Made by a program: the position numbers and the translations under genes
In this document: one piece after another, positions 1 to 8,540 of the stretch
Position numbering within the stretch: position 1 is the stretch's first letter
Layout: the number at the start of each line of letters is the position of its first letter
Notes under the pieces: generated by a model
Seen by the model: the letters and a program-made list of their open reading frames with translations, nothing else
Database searches by the model: none
What the model was told of the DNA's origin: nothing
DNA from: Glycine soja
Lineage: Eukaryota > Streptophyta > Magnoliopsida > Fabales > Fabaceae
NCBI RefSeq assembly: GCF_004193775.1
Contig: NC_041003.1
Span: 30,370,263 to 30,434,262, forward strand
Direction: 5' to 3'
Length of the DNA: 64,000 bases

Positions 1-1
1 A

Positions 2-3000
2 CCACCAATTCTGGATGGGACCAACTATGAATACTGGAAAGCAAGGATGGTGGCCTTTCTCAAATCACTGGATAGCAGAACCTGGAAACCTGTCATCAAA
101 GGCTGGGAACATCCCAAGATGCTGGACACAGAAGGAAAGCCCACTGATGAATTGAAGCCAGAAGAAGACTGGACTAAAGAAGAAGACGAATTGGCACTTG
201 GAAACTCCAAAGCTTTGAATGCTCTATTCAATGGAGTTGACAAGAATATCTTCAGACTGATCAACACATGTACAGTGGCCAAGGATGCATGGGAGATCCT
301 GAAAACCACTCATGAAGGAACCTCCAAAGTGAAGATGTCCAAATTGCAACTATTGGCTACAAAATTCGAAAATCTGAAGATGAAGGAGGAAGAGTGTATT
401 CATGACTTCCACATGAACATTCTTGAAATTGCCAATGCTTGCACTGCCTTGGGAGAAAAGATGACAGACGAAAAGCTGGTGAGAAAGATCCTCAGATCCT
501 TGCCTAAGAGATTTGACATGAAAGTCACTGCAATAGAGGAGGCCCAAGACATTTGCAACATGAGAGTAGATGAACTCATTGGTTCCCTTCAAACCTTTGA
601 GCTAGGACTCTCGGATAGGGCTGAAAAGAAGAGCAAGAACTTGGCGTTCGTGTCCAATGATGAAGGAGAAGAAGATGAGTATGACCTGGATACTGATGAA
701 GGTCTGACTAAGGCAGTTGTGCTCCTTGGAAAGAAGTTCAACAAAGTGCTGAACAGAATGGACAGGAGGCAGAAACCACATGTCCAGAACATCCCTTTCG
801 ACATCAGGAAAGGTAGCAAATACCAGAAAAGGTCAGATGAAAAGCCCAGTCACAGCAAAGGAATTCAATGCCATGGGTGTGAAGGCTATGGACACATCAT
901 AGCTGAATGTCCCACTCATCTCAAGAAGCAGAGGAAAGGACTTTCTGTATGTCGGTCTGATGATACAGAGAGTGAACAAGAAAGTGATTCTGACAGAGAT
1001 GTAAATGCACTCACTGGGAGATTTGAATCTGCTGAAGATTCAAGTGATACAGATAGTGAAATCACTTTTGATGAGCTTGCTATATCCTATAGAAAACTAT
1101 GCATCAAAAGTGAGAAGATCCTTCAGCAAGAAGCACAACTGAAGAAGGTCATTGCAGATCTGGAGGCTGAGAAGGAGGCACATGAAGAGGAGATCTCTGA
1201 ACTTAAAGGAGAAATTGGCTTTCTGAATTCTAAACTGGAAAATATGACAAAGTCAATAAAGATGCTGAATAAAGGCTCAGATGTGCTTGATGAGGTGCTA
1301 CAGCTTGGGAAGAATGTTGGAAACCAGAGAGGACTTGGATTTAATCATAAGTCTGCTGGCAGAACAACCATGACAGAATTTGTTCCTGCCAAAAACAGCA
1401 CTGGAGCCACGATGTCACAACATCGGTCTCGACATCATGGAACGCAGCAGAAAAGGAGCAAAAGAAAGAAGTGGAGGTGTCACTACTGTGGCAGGTATGG
1501 TCACATAAAGCCCTTTTGCTATCATTTGCATGGCCATCCACATCATGGAACTCAAGGGAGCAGCAGTGGAAGGAAGATGATGTGGGTTCCAAAACACAAG
1601 ACTGTTAGTCTTGTTGTTCATACTTCACTTAGAGCATCAGCTAAGGAAGCTTGGTACCTAGATAGCGGTTGTTCCAGACACATGACAGGAGTCAAAGAAT
1701 TCCTGATGAACATTGAACCTTGCTCCACTAGCTATGTGACATTTGGAGATGGTTCTAAAGGAAAGATCACTGGAATGGGAAAGCTAGTCCATGATGGACT
1801 TCCTAGTCTGGACAAAGTACTGCTGGTGAAGGGACTGACTGCAAACTTGATCAGCATCAGTCAGCTGTGTGATGAAGGATTCAATGTAAACTTCACAAAG
1901 TCAGAATGCTTGGTGACAAATGAGAAGAGTGAAGTTCTAATGAAGGGCAGCAGATCAAAGGACAACTGCTACCTATGGACACCTCAAGAAACCAGTTACT
2001 CCTCCACATGTCTATCCTCCAAAGAAGATGAAGTCAGAATATGGCATCAAAGATTTGGACATCTGCACTTAAGAGGCATGAAGAAAATCATTGACAAAGG
2101 TGCTGTTAGAGGCATTCCCAATCTGAAAATAGAAGAAGGCAGAATCTGTGGTGAATGTCAGATTGGAAAGCAAGTCAAGATGTCCCACCAGAAGCTTCAA
2201 CATCAGACCACTTCCAGGGTGCTGGAACTACTTCACATGGACTTGATGGGGCCTATGCAAGATGAAAGCCTTGGAGGAAAAAGGTATGCCTATGTGGTCG
2301 TGGATGATTTCTCTAGATTTACCTGGGTCAACTTTATCAGAGAAAAATCAGACACCTTTGAAGTATTCAAGGAGTTGAGTCTAAGACTTCAAAGAGAAAA
2401 AGACTGTGTCATCAAGAGAATCAGGAGTGACCATGGCAGAGAGTTTGAAAACAGCAGGTTTACTGAATTCTGCACATCTGAAGGCATCACTCATGAGTTC
2501 TCTGCAGCCATTACACCACAACAGAATGGCATAGTTGAGAGGAAAAACAGGACTTTGCAAGAGGCTGCTAGGGTCATGCTCCATGCCAAAGAACTTCCCT
2601 ATAATCTCTGGGCTGAAGCCATGAACACAGCATGCTACATCCACAACAGAGTCACACTGAGAAGAGGGACTCCAACCACACTGTATGAAATCTGGAAAGG
2701 GAGGAAGCCAACTGTCAAGCACTTCCACATCTTTGGAAGTCCATGTTACATTTTGGCAGATAGAGAGCAAAGGAGAAAGATGGATCCCAAGAGTGATGCA
2801 GGAATATTCCTGGGATACTCTACAAACAGCAGAGCATATAGAGTATTCAATTCCAGAACCAGAACTGTGATGGAATCCATCAATGTGGTTGTTGATGATC
2901 TAACTCCAGCAAGAAAGAAGGATGTCGAAGAAGATGTCAGAACATCGGGAGACAATGTAGCAGATACAGCTAAAAGTGCAGAAAATGCAGAAAACTCTGA

Positions 3001-4699
3001 TCCTGCTACAGATGAATCAGACATCAACCAACCTGACAAGAGACCCTCCATTAGAATCCAGAAGATGCACCCCAAGGAGCTGATTATAGGAGATCCAAAC
3101 AGAGGGGTCACTACAAGATCAAGGGAGATTGAGATCGTCTCAAATTCATGCTTTGTCTCCAAAATTGAGCCCAAGAATGTGAAAGAGGCACTGACTGATG
3201 AGTTCTGGATCAATGCTATGCAAGAAGAATTGGAGCAATTCAAAAGGAATGAAGTCTGGGAGCTAGTTCCGAGACCCGAGGGAACTAATGTGATTGGCAC
3301 CAAGTGGATCTTCAAGAACAAAACCAATGAAGAAGGTGTTATAACCAGAAACAAGGCCAGACTTGTTGCTCAAGGCTACACTCAGATTGAAGGTGTAGAC
3401 TTTGATGAAACTTTCGCTCCTGTTGCTAGACTTGAATCCATCAGATTGTTACTTGGTGTAGCTTGCATCCTCAAATTCAAGTTGTACCAGATGGATGTGA
3501 AGAGCGCTTTTCTGAATGGATACCTGAATGAAGAAGCCTATGTGGAGCAGCCAAAGGGATTTGTAGATCCAACTCATCCAGATCATGTATACAGACTCAA
3601 GAAGGCTCTCTATGGATTGAAGCAAGCTCCAAGAGCTTGGTATGAAAGGCTAACAGAGTTCCTTACTCAGCAAGGGTATAGGAAGGGAGGAATTGACAAG
3701 ACTCTCTTTGTCAAACGAGATGCTGAAAACTTGATGATAGCACAGATATATGTTGATGACATTGTGTTTGGAGGGATGTCGAATGAGATGCTTCGACATT
3801 TTGTTCAACAGATGCAATCTGAATTTGAGATGAGTCTTGTTGGAGAGCTGACTTATTTTCTGGGACTTCAAGTGAAGCAGATGGAAGACTCCATATTCCT
3901 CTCACAAAGCAAGTATGCAAAGAACATTGTCAAGAAGTTTGGGATGGAGAATGCCAGCCATAAAAGAACACCTGCACCTACTCACTTGAAGCTGTCAAAA
4001 GATGAAGCTGGCACCAGTGTTGATCAAAGTCTGTACAGAAGCATGATTGGGAGCTTACTATATTTAACAGCTAGCAGACCCGACATCACCTATGCAGTAG
4101 GTGTTTGTGCAAGATATCAAGCCAATCCTAAGATAAGTCACTTGACTCAAGTAAAGAGAATCCTGAAATATGTAAATGGCACCAGTGACTATGGGATTAT
4201 GTACTGTCATTGTTCAGATTCAATGCTGGTTGGGTATTGTGATGCTGATTGGGCTGGAAGTGCAGATGACAGAAAAAGCACTTCTGGTGGATGCTTCTAT
4301 CTGGGCAACAATCTTATTTCTTGGTTCAGCAAGAAGCAGAACTGTGTGTCCCTATCTACTGCAGAAGCAGAGTATATTGCAGCAGGAAGCAGCTGTTCAC
4401 AACTAGTTTGGATGAAGCAGATGCTCAAAGAGTACAATGTCGAACAAGATGTCATGACATTATACTGTGACAACTTGAGTGCTATTAATATTTCTAAAAA
4501 TCCTGTGCAACACAGCAGAACCAAGCACATTGACATTAGACATCACTATATTAGAGAGCTTGTTGATGATAAAGTTATCACACTGGAGCATGTTGACACT
4601 GAGGAACAAATAGCAGATATTTTCACAAAGGCATTGGATGCAAAACAGTTTGAAAAACTGAGGGGCAAGCTGGGCATTTGTCTGCTAGAGGAATTGTAG
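2..4699 (+). CDS. gag-pol: Copia gag-pol polyprotein (5' partial)
   Basis: The frame is open from base 2 to the TAG at 4697-4699, at least 1565 residues; the ATG at 47 is internal because the frame continues upstream. In order: a Gag domain of the copia UBN2/DUF4219 type; a CCHC knuckle near 869 ([14 protein letters not shown]); a coiled-coil-like stretch about 1080-1260; a second CCHC near 1478 ([14 protein letters not shown]); aspartic protease with DSG near 1661; integrase with an HHCC zinc domain (HQRFGH near 2045, CGEC near 2150) and D-D-E core ([29 protein letters not shown]); RT with YVDD near 3750; and RNase H with CDADWAGS near 4236 and [13 protein letters not shown] near 4524. All catalytic residues looked for are present. 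Gag-pol is synthesised as one frame in this lineage, then cleaved by its own protease. Confidence 0.95.
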   Translation, partial: PPILDGTNYEYWKARMVAFLKSLDSRTWKPVIKGWEHPKMLDTEGKPTDELKPEEDWTKEEDELALGNSKALNALFNGVDKNIFRLINTCTVAKDAWEILKTTHEGTSKVKMSKLQLLATKFENLKMKEEECIHDFHMNILEIANACTALGEKMTDEKLVRKILRSLPKRFDMKVTAIEEAQDICNMRVDELIGSLQTFELGLSDRAEKKSKNLAFVSNDEGEEDEYDLDTDEGLTKAVVLLGKKFNKVLNRMDRRQKPHVQNIPFDIRKGSKYQKRSDEKPSHSKGIQCHGCEGYGHIIAECPTHLKKQRKGLSVCRSDDTESEQESDSDRDVNALTGRFESAEDSSDTDSEITFDELAISYRKLCIKSEKILQQEAQLKKVIADLEAEKEAHEEEISELKGEIGFLNSKLENMTKSIKMLNKGSDVLDEVLQLGKNVGNQRGLGFNHKSAGRTTMTEFVPAKNSTGATMSQHRSRHHGTQQKRSKRKKWRCHYCGRYGHIKPFCYHLHGHPHHGTQGSSSGRKMMWVPKHKTVSLVVHTSLRASAKEAWYLDSGCSRHMTGVKEFLMNIEPCSTSYVTFGDGSKGKITGMGKLVHDGLPSLDKVLLVKGLTANLISISQLCDEGFNVNFTKSECLVTNEKSEVLMKGSRSKDNCYLWTPQETSYSSTCLSSKEDEVRIWHQRFGHLHLRGMKKIIDKGAVRGIPNLKIEEGRICGECQIGKQVKMSHQKLQHQTTSRVLELLHMDLMGPMQDESLGGKRYAYVVVDDFSRFTWVNFIREKSDTFEVFKELSLRLQREKDCVIKRIRSDHGREFENSRFTEFCTSEGITHEFSAAITPQQNGIVERKNRTLQEAARVMLHAKELPYNLWAEAMNTACYIHNRVTLRRGTPTTLYEIWKGRKPTVKHFHIFGSPCYILADREQRRKMDPKSDAGIFLGYSTNSRAYRVFNSRTRTVMESINVVVDDLTPARKKDVEEDVRTSGDNVADTAKSAENAENSDPATDESDINQPDKRPSIRIQKMHPKELIIGDPNRGVTTRSREIEIVSNSCFVSKIEPKNVKEALTDEFWINAMQEELEQFKRNEVWELVPRPEGTNVIGTKWIFKNKTNEEGVITRNKARLVAQGYTQIEGVDFDETFAPVARLESIRLLLGVACILKFKLYQMDVKSAFLNGYLNEEAYVEQPKGFVDPTHPDHVYRLKKALYGLKQAPRAWYERLTEFLTQQGYRKGGIDKTLFVKRDAENLMIAQIYVDDIVFGGMSNEMLRHFVQQMQSEFEMSLVGELTYFLGLQVKQMEDSIFLSQSKYAKNIVKKFGMENASHKRTPAPTHLKLSKDEAGTSVDQSLYRSMIGSLLYLTASRPDITYAVGVCARYQANPKISHLTQVKRILKYVNGTSDYGIMYCHCSDSMLVGYCDADWAGSADDRKSTSGGCFYLGNNLISWFSKKQNCVSLSTAEAEYIAAGSSCSQLVWMKQMLKEYNVEQDVMTLYCDNLSAINISKNPVQHSRTKHIDIRHHYIRELVDDKVITLEHVDTEEQIADIFTKALDAKQFEKLRGKLGICLLEEL

Positions 4700-4705
4700 C
4701 AACTA
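4697..4705 (+). promoter_or_regulatory. Leaky stop (translational readthrough) site UAG-CAA-CUA
   Basis: The pol stop codon is followed by CAA CTA, matching the tobacco-mosaic-type readthrough consensus UAG CAR YYA. The downstream frame stays open from 4700 to the env-like stop at 6757, in register with pol. Stop suppression at such a site is established for SIRE1, so the context is read directly here and the function is inferred from that lineage. Confidence 0.85.
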
Positions 4706-6757
4706 CTGATATCTGAACGTGCCCAAACGAATCACTTAACATTAATAGCACGTTCACTACTGAACCAAAGCAAATTCGACCGTTGCTTCACACGTCCCTC
4801 TACATTCCTCATTCAAACTTATATTTTCGTGTTAATCTCGTTTTCTGCATTCCCCAACAGCTCTCAGAAATTTACGAAATCATTCCAAACGCTCTGCTTT
4901 TCCATGGCTACCTCACCAAAAGAAACTTCAGCTCCTGGTTCACCCTCTGTACCATCATCTCCGCACCAGGAACAACCAGAATTCAACATCCAACCCATAC
5001 AAATAATTCCTGGTCAAGCTTCTGTCCCTGAGAAACTGGTTCCCAAAAGACAACAGGGAGTGAAGATTTCTGAAAACCCTAGCCTTGCAACAAGTCCTAG
5101 GGAAGTAGACCCGGAGATGGATAAGAAGATCCGCAGTATTGTGAGTAGCATTCTGAAAGATGCTTCTGTGCCTGATGCTGAGAAAGATGTTCCAACATCT
5201 TCCACCCCAAATGTTTCTGTGCCTGATGCTGAGAAAGATGTTCCAACATCTTCCACCCCAAATGCTGAAGTCCTCCCTTCACCCAGTGAAGAGGAATCAA
5301 CAGAGGAAGATGATCAAGCGACAGAAGAGACCCCTGCACCACGGGCACCAGAACCTGCTCCAGGTGACCTCATTGACTTAGAAGAAGTCGAATCTGATGA
5401 GGAACCCATTGCCAACAAGTTAGCACCTGGCATTGCAGAAAGACTTCAAAGCAGAAAGGGAAAAACCCCCCTTAAGAGGTCTGGACGAATCAAGACTATG
5501 GCCCAGAAGAAAAGCACTCCAATCACTCCTACCACATCCAGAAGGAGCAAGGTTGCAATCCCCTCCAAGAAGAGGAAAGAAATTTCCTCATCCGATTCTG
5601 ATGATGATGTCGAACTAGATGTCTCGACATCAAAGAGAGCCAAGAAATCTGGGAGAAAGGTGCCTGGAAATGTTCCTGATGCACCATTGGACAACATCTC
5701 TTTCCACTCAATTGGCAATGTTGAAAAGTGGAAATATGTGTATCAACGCAGACTTGCGGTTGAAAGAGAACTGGGAAGAGATGCCTTGGATTGCAAGGAG
5801 ACCATGGACCTCATTAAGGCTGCTGGACTACTGAAGACAGTCACCAAATTGGGAGACTGTTATGAAGGCCTAGTCAGGGAATTCATTGTCAACATTCCCT
5901 CTGACATAACAAACAGAAAGAGTGATGAGTATCAAAAAGTATTTGTCAGAGGAAAGTGTGTTAGATTCTCCCCTGCTGTGATCAACAAGTACCTGGGCAG
6001 ACCTACTGAAGGAGTGGTGGATATTGATGTTTCTGAGCATCAGATTGCCAAGGAAATCACTGCCAAACGAGTCCAGCATTGGCCAAAGAAAGGGAAGCTT
6101 TCTGCAGGGAAGCTGAGTGTGAAGTATGCAATTCTGCATAGGATTGGCGCTGCAAACTGGGTACCCACCAATCATACTTCCACTGTTGCCACAGGTTTGG
6201 GTAAATTTCTGTATGCTGTTGGAACCAAGTCCAAATTTAATTTTGGAAACTATATTTTTGATCAAACTGTTAAGCATTCAGAATCTTTTGCTGTCAAATT
6301 ACCCATTGCCTTCCCTACTGTATTGTGTGGCATTATGTTGAGTCAACATCCCAATATGTTAAACTACACTGACTCTGTGATGAAGAGAGAATCTCCTCTA
6401 TCCCTGCATTACAAATTGTTTGAGGGGACACATGTCCCAGACATTGTCTCGACATCAGGGAAAGCTGCTTCAGGTGCTGTGTCCAAGGATGCCTTGATTG
6501 CTGAACTCAAGGACACATGCAAGGTGCTGGAAGCAACCATCAAAGCCAACACAGAGAAGAAGATGGAGCTGGAACGGCTGATCAAAAGGCTCTCAGAAAG
6601 TGGCATTGATGATGGTGAAGCAGCTGAGGAAGATGGTGAAGCAGCTGAAGAAGAGGAAGAAGCAGCCAAGGAAGAAGAAGAAGCTGCTGAGGAAGAGGAA
6701 GATGCAGCAGAGGATACAGATCCAGATGATGATGATGATTCTGAAGCCACCCCATGA
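4700..6757 (+). CDS. Envelope-like protein, expressed as pol readthrough extension
   Basis: This frame follows the leaky stop and ends at TGA 6755-6757. The first 68 codons have no ATG; the first ATG is at 4904, giving about 617 residues if initiated independently. A hydrophobic run (TYIFVLISFSAF, about 4816-4851) lies between the stop and that ATG, so only the readthrough product would carry it. Next come a Ser/Pro/Glu-rich region with a 51-bp tandem duplication, a basic segment near 5450-5660, a globular domain about 5700-6380 (CYEGLVREFIVNIP, KVFVRGKCVRFSP) and an acidic Glu/Asp/Ala-rich, coiled-coil-prone tail. The globular part looks like the 'putative plant transposon protein' domain seen in several plant retroelements. 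Whether it acts as an envelope is not established. No retroviral fusion peptide or cleavage site is evident. Confidence 0.82.
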   Translation, partial: QLLISERAQTNHLTLIARSLLNQSKFDRCFTRPSTFLIQTYIFVLISFSAFPNSSQKFTKSFQTLCFSMATSPKETSAPGSPSVPSSPHQEQPEFNIQPIQIIPGQASVPEKLVPKRQQGVKISENPSLATSPREVDPEMDKKIRSIVSSILKDASVPDAEKDVPTSSTPNVSVPDAEKDVPTSSTPNAEVLPSPSEEESTEEDDQATEETPAPRAPEPAPGDLIDLEEVESDEEPIANKLAPGIAERLQSRKGKTPLKRSGRIKTMAQKKSTPITPTTSRRSKVAIPSKKRKEISSSDSDDDVELDVSTSKRAKKSGRKVPGNVPDAPLDNISFHSIGNVEKWKYVYQRRLAVERELGRDALDCKETMDLIKAAGLLKTVTKLGDCYEGLVREFIVNIPSDITNRKSDEYQKVFVRGKCVRFSPAVINKYLGRPTEGVVDIDVSEHQIAKEITAKRVQHWPKKGKLSAGKLSVKYAILHRIGAANWVPTNHTSTVATGLGKFLYAVGTKSKFNFGNYIFDQTVKHSESFAVKLPIAFPTVLCGIMLSQHPNMLNYTDSVMKRESPLSLHYKLFEGTHVPDIVSTSGKAASGAVSKDALIAELKDTCKVLEATIKANTEKKMELERLIKRLSESGIDDGEAAEEDGEAAEEEEEAAKEEEEAAEEEEDAAEDTDPDDDDDSEATP
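5164..5265 (+). repeat. 51-bp tandem duplication inside env-like ORF
   Basis: Two nearly perfect adjacent copies (period 51) each encode a 17-residue block containing VPDAEKDVPTSSTPN. The period is a multiple of three, so the frame is kept. It lies in the low-complexity amino-terminal part of the env-like protein, where length change is probably tolerated. Confidence 0.9.
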
Positions 6758-7421
6758 CCATCAGACCTCTATTTTTGCTTTTACTAGCTAAAGGGGCATG
6801 TCCCTTGAACAATTACTAGTTATTGGTCTGTAATATTTGCACCTTAAGTTCATGCATTCTACTTTTGTCAAATTCTGTCTAAAAAGGGGGAGTAAGAGTA
6901 TTATGCTTGCTATTATGCATGATTTTGAGCAGTAGGATACTATGTATGCAATAGTCGTATTATGCATGATTGATACGATGTATGGCAGTAGGAAACGATG
7001 TATGCATGATTCATGATTTTGAGGGGGAGTTGTATGTATATGACTTTGAGGGGGAGACTGCTGTTGATGATGACTGATGTAAGCTACTAGAAGCTGATAG
7101 AAGATGCTGCAGTAAGAGCATGAAGACAGGGGGAGCAGAAAGCGGATGTCACATGAGATGTCTTGACATCCTGGAAAAGACTAGTAGCTGATAGAAGATG
7201 CTGCAGTAAGCATGAAGACAGGGGGAGCAGAAGCAGAAAGCTGATGTCACGTGAGATGTCTTGACATCCTGGAGAAGACTTGTAGATTTGCAACTTGAAG
7301 AATTTCCGCTGTGCTTGATTACTCTGATAATGAAAGTTGCTGATCCCACTTGCATAACTGCTCGTACCTGCTCAGGAAGTGTCTAAGTATGTTTTAGACA
7401 AAATTTGCCAAAGGGGGAGAT
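6758..7421 (+). other. SIRE1-like 3' UTR with repeated polypurine tracts
   Basis: No coding potential is visible between the env-like stop and the LTR. The GGGGGAG core occurs six times (near 6886, 7022, 7049, 7130, 7221, 7412). The last, AAGGGGGAGA at 7411-7420, adjoins the LTR and is the likely primer for plus-strand synthesis; the others may be auxiliary tracts. The 5' half also repeats TATGCATGAT-like words. Confidence 0.8.
7090..7286 (+). repeat. Approx. 98-bp tandem duplication in SIRE1-like 3' UTR
   Basis: Two adjacent copies share the words AGCTGATAGAAGATGCTGCA, ACAGGGGGAGCAGAA and GAGATGTCTTGACATCCTGG. Each copy therefore contains one polypurine-like tract and one GATGTC/GACATC inverted pair. 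The copies differ by small indels. Confidence 0.85.
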
Positions 7422-7508
7422 TGTTAGTGCTTAGCTCTACGGAGTTTTAAAAGATTGGCTAAGATTTTGTTAAAACATAAGCACTTAGACAATGAAGGAA
7501 AGCTGGAG

Positions 7509-7758
7509 TTGCTGCACATGATGTCCAACGTTATGTCAAGGAATAAGATCGGGCTGCACAAGGCAAGATAAAATGTCAAATGAAGAATTGAAGTTGCAGG
7601 ATCCACGATGTCGGATACAATGTCCTGACATCCTGCCCGAAAATACTGGAGTTGCTGCACAATGCATAAGTCAAGATAAAATGTCAAATGAAGCATTGAA
7701 GCTGCAGGATCCACGATGTCGGATACGATGTCCTGACATCTTGCCCGAAAATACTGGA
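7509..7758 (+). repeat. Approx. 108-140 bp tandem duplication in the LTR U3 region
   Basis: Two copies, both starting GTTGCTGCAC and ending GCCCGAAAATACTGGA, are offset by 108 bp through most of their length. Each carries CACGATGTCGGATAC and TGTCCTGACATC, again pairing GATGTC with GACATC. Placed upstream of the TATA box, they could be duplicated enhancer-like units; that role is inferred. Confidence 0.8.
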
Positions 7759-8009
7759 CACATAAATCTGTTATATCTTTAACAGATTATTGTGCAGTTA
7801 GCAAGAGATTAGATGATCTATCTTTAGGAACGAATTAAAAGATAATTAAAGTTCGAATTTCAAAGTAGAAGAGTTCGTTCAGGGATTAAAGATTAAAGAT
7901 AAAAACTAAAAGATCAAACTGCATCTTTTAGATCTTTAAGTGCAGATTTTCAGGAAAATGATAGATCTCATCCAGCATCAAGAAGTTGCAGCCCAGAAAC
8001 GCACACTGC

Positions 8010-8017
8010 TATATAAA
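8010..8017 (+). promoter_or_regulatory. TATA box of SIRE1-like LTR
   Basis: TATATAAA lies about 590 bp into the LTR and is the best promoter match there. Transcription would begin about 30 bp downstream, placing the U3/R boundary near 8045. This is predicted from sequence only. Confidence 0.65.
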
Positions 8018-8540
8018 CATGGAGGCTGCACGAGTTCTGTACCAAGTCCGGGATTGAAGAGTTATTTTGTGAGTTTTGGGACTTGAGTGTTTTGTGAGCC
8101 ACCTTGATGGTACCCTAACATCAAGTGTTGGACCTGAGTGTGTAGAGTTGATCTCTAGTGTGTAGGGTTGATCCCTTTTGTTCAGAGTTGATCTCTGGTG
8201 TGTCTTTGATTTATTTGTAAACACGGGAGTGTGGTTGAGAGGGAGTGAGCGGGGTTCTCATATCTAAGAGTGGCTCTTAGGTAGAGATCGCACGGGTAGT
8301 GGTTAGGTGAGAAGGTTGTAAACAGTGGCTGTTAGACCTTGAACTAACACTATTTTAGTGGATTTCCTCCCTGGCTTGGTAGCCCCCAGATGTAGGTGAG
8401 GTTGCACCGAACTGGGTTAACAATTCTCTTGTGTTATTTACTTGTTTAATCTGTTCATACAGTCAAAGACAATCTGCATGTTCTGAAGCGTGATGTCGTG
8501 ACATCCTGTACGACATCTGTCCCCAGTATCAGAATTTCAG

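Larger units (their letters stand above)
1..8539 (+). mobile_element. SIRE1-like Ty1/copia retrotransposon, 5' end outside window
   Basis: The order gag, protease, integrase, RT, RNase H places this in Ty1/copia. The in-frame UAG before a second long ORF, the G-rich 3' UTR and a 1.1 kb LTR match the soybean SIRE1 lineage. The right boundary is clear: the LTR ends in CA at 8539 and the next base resumes gypsy coding sequence. GAATG at 8540-8544 is the candidate 5-bp target duplication; its partner copy lies upstream of the window. The 5' LTR, PBS and first part of gag are not visible. Both ORFs are uninterrupted apart from the leaky stop, suggesting a recent insertion. Confidence 0.93.
7422..8539 (+). 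repeat. 3' LTR of SIRE1-like element
   Basis: It begins TGTTAGTGC directly after the polypurine tract and ends in CA before gypsy coding sequence resumes, giving 1118 bp, about the expected SIRE1 LTR size. It contains an internal duplication (7509-7758), a TATA box at 8010-8017 and a G/T-rich transcribed region with repeated GTTGATCTCT words. As the only LTR in the window it cannot be dated against its partner. Confidence 0.9.

Noticed and set aside
2381..3354. Minus-strand ORFs of 129 and 202 residues in the SIRE1-like gag-pol
   Set aside because: They lie opposite a long intact coding frame with catalytic motifs and have no domain of their own.
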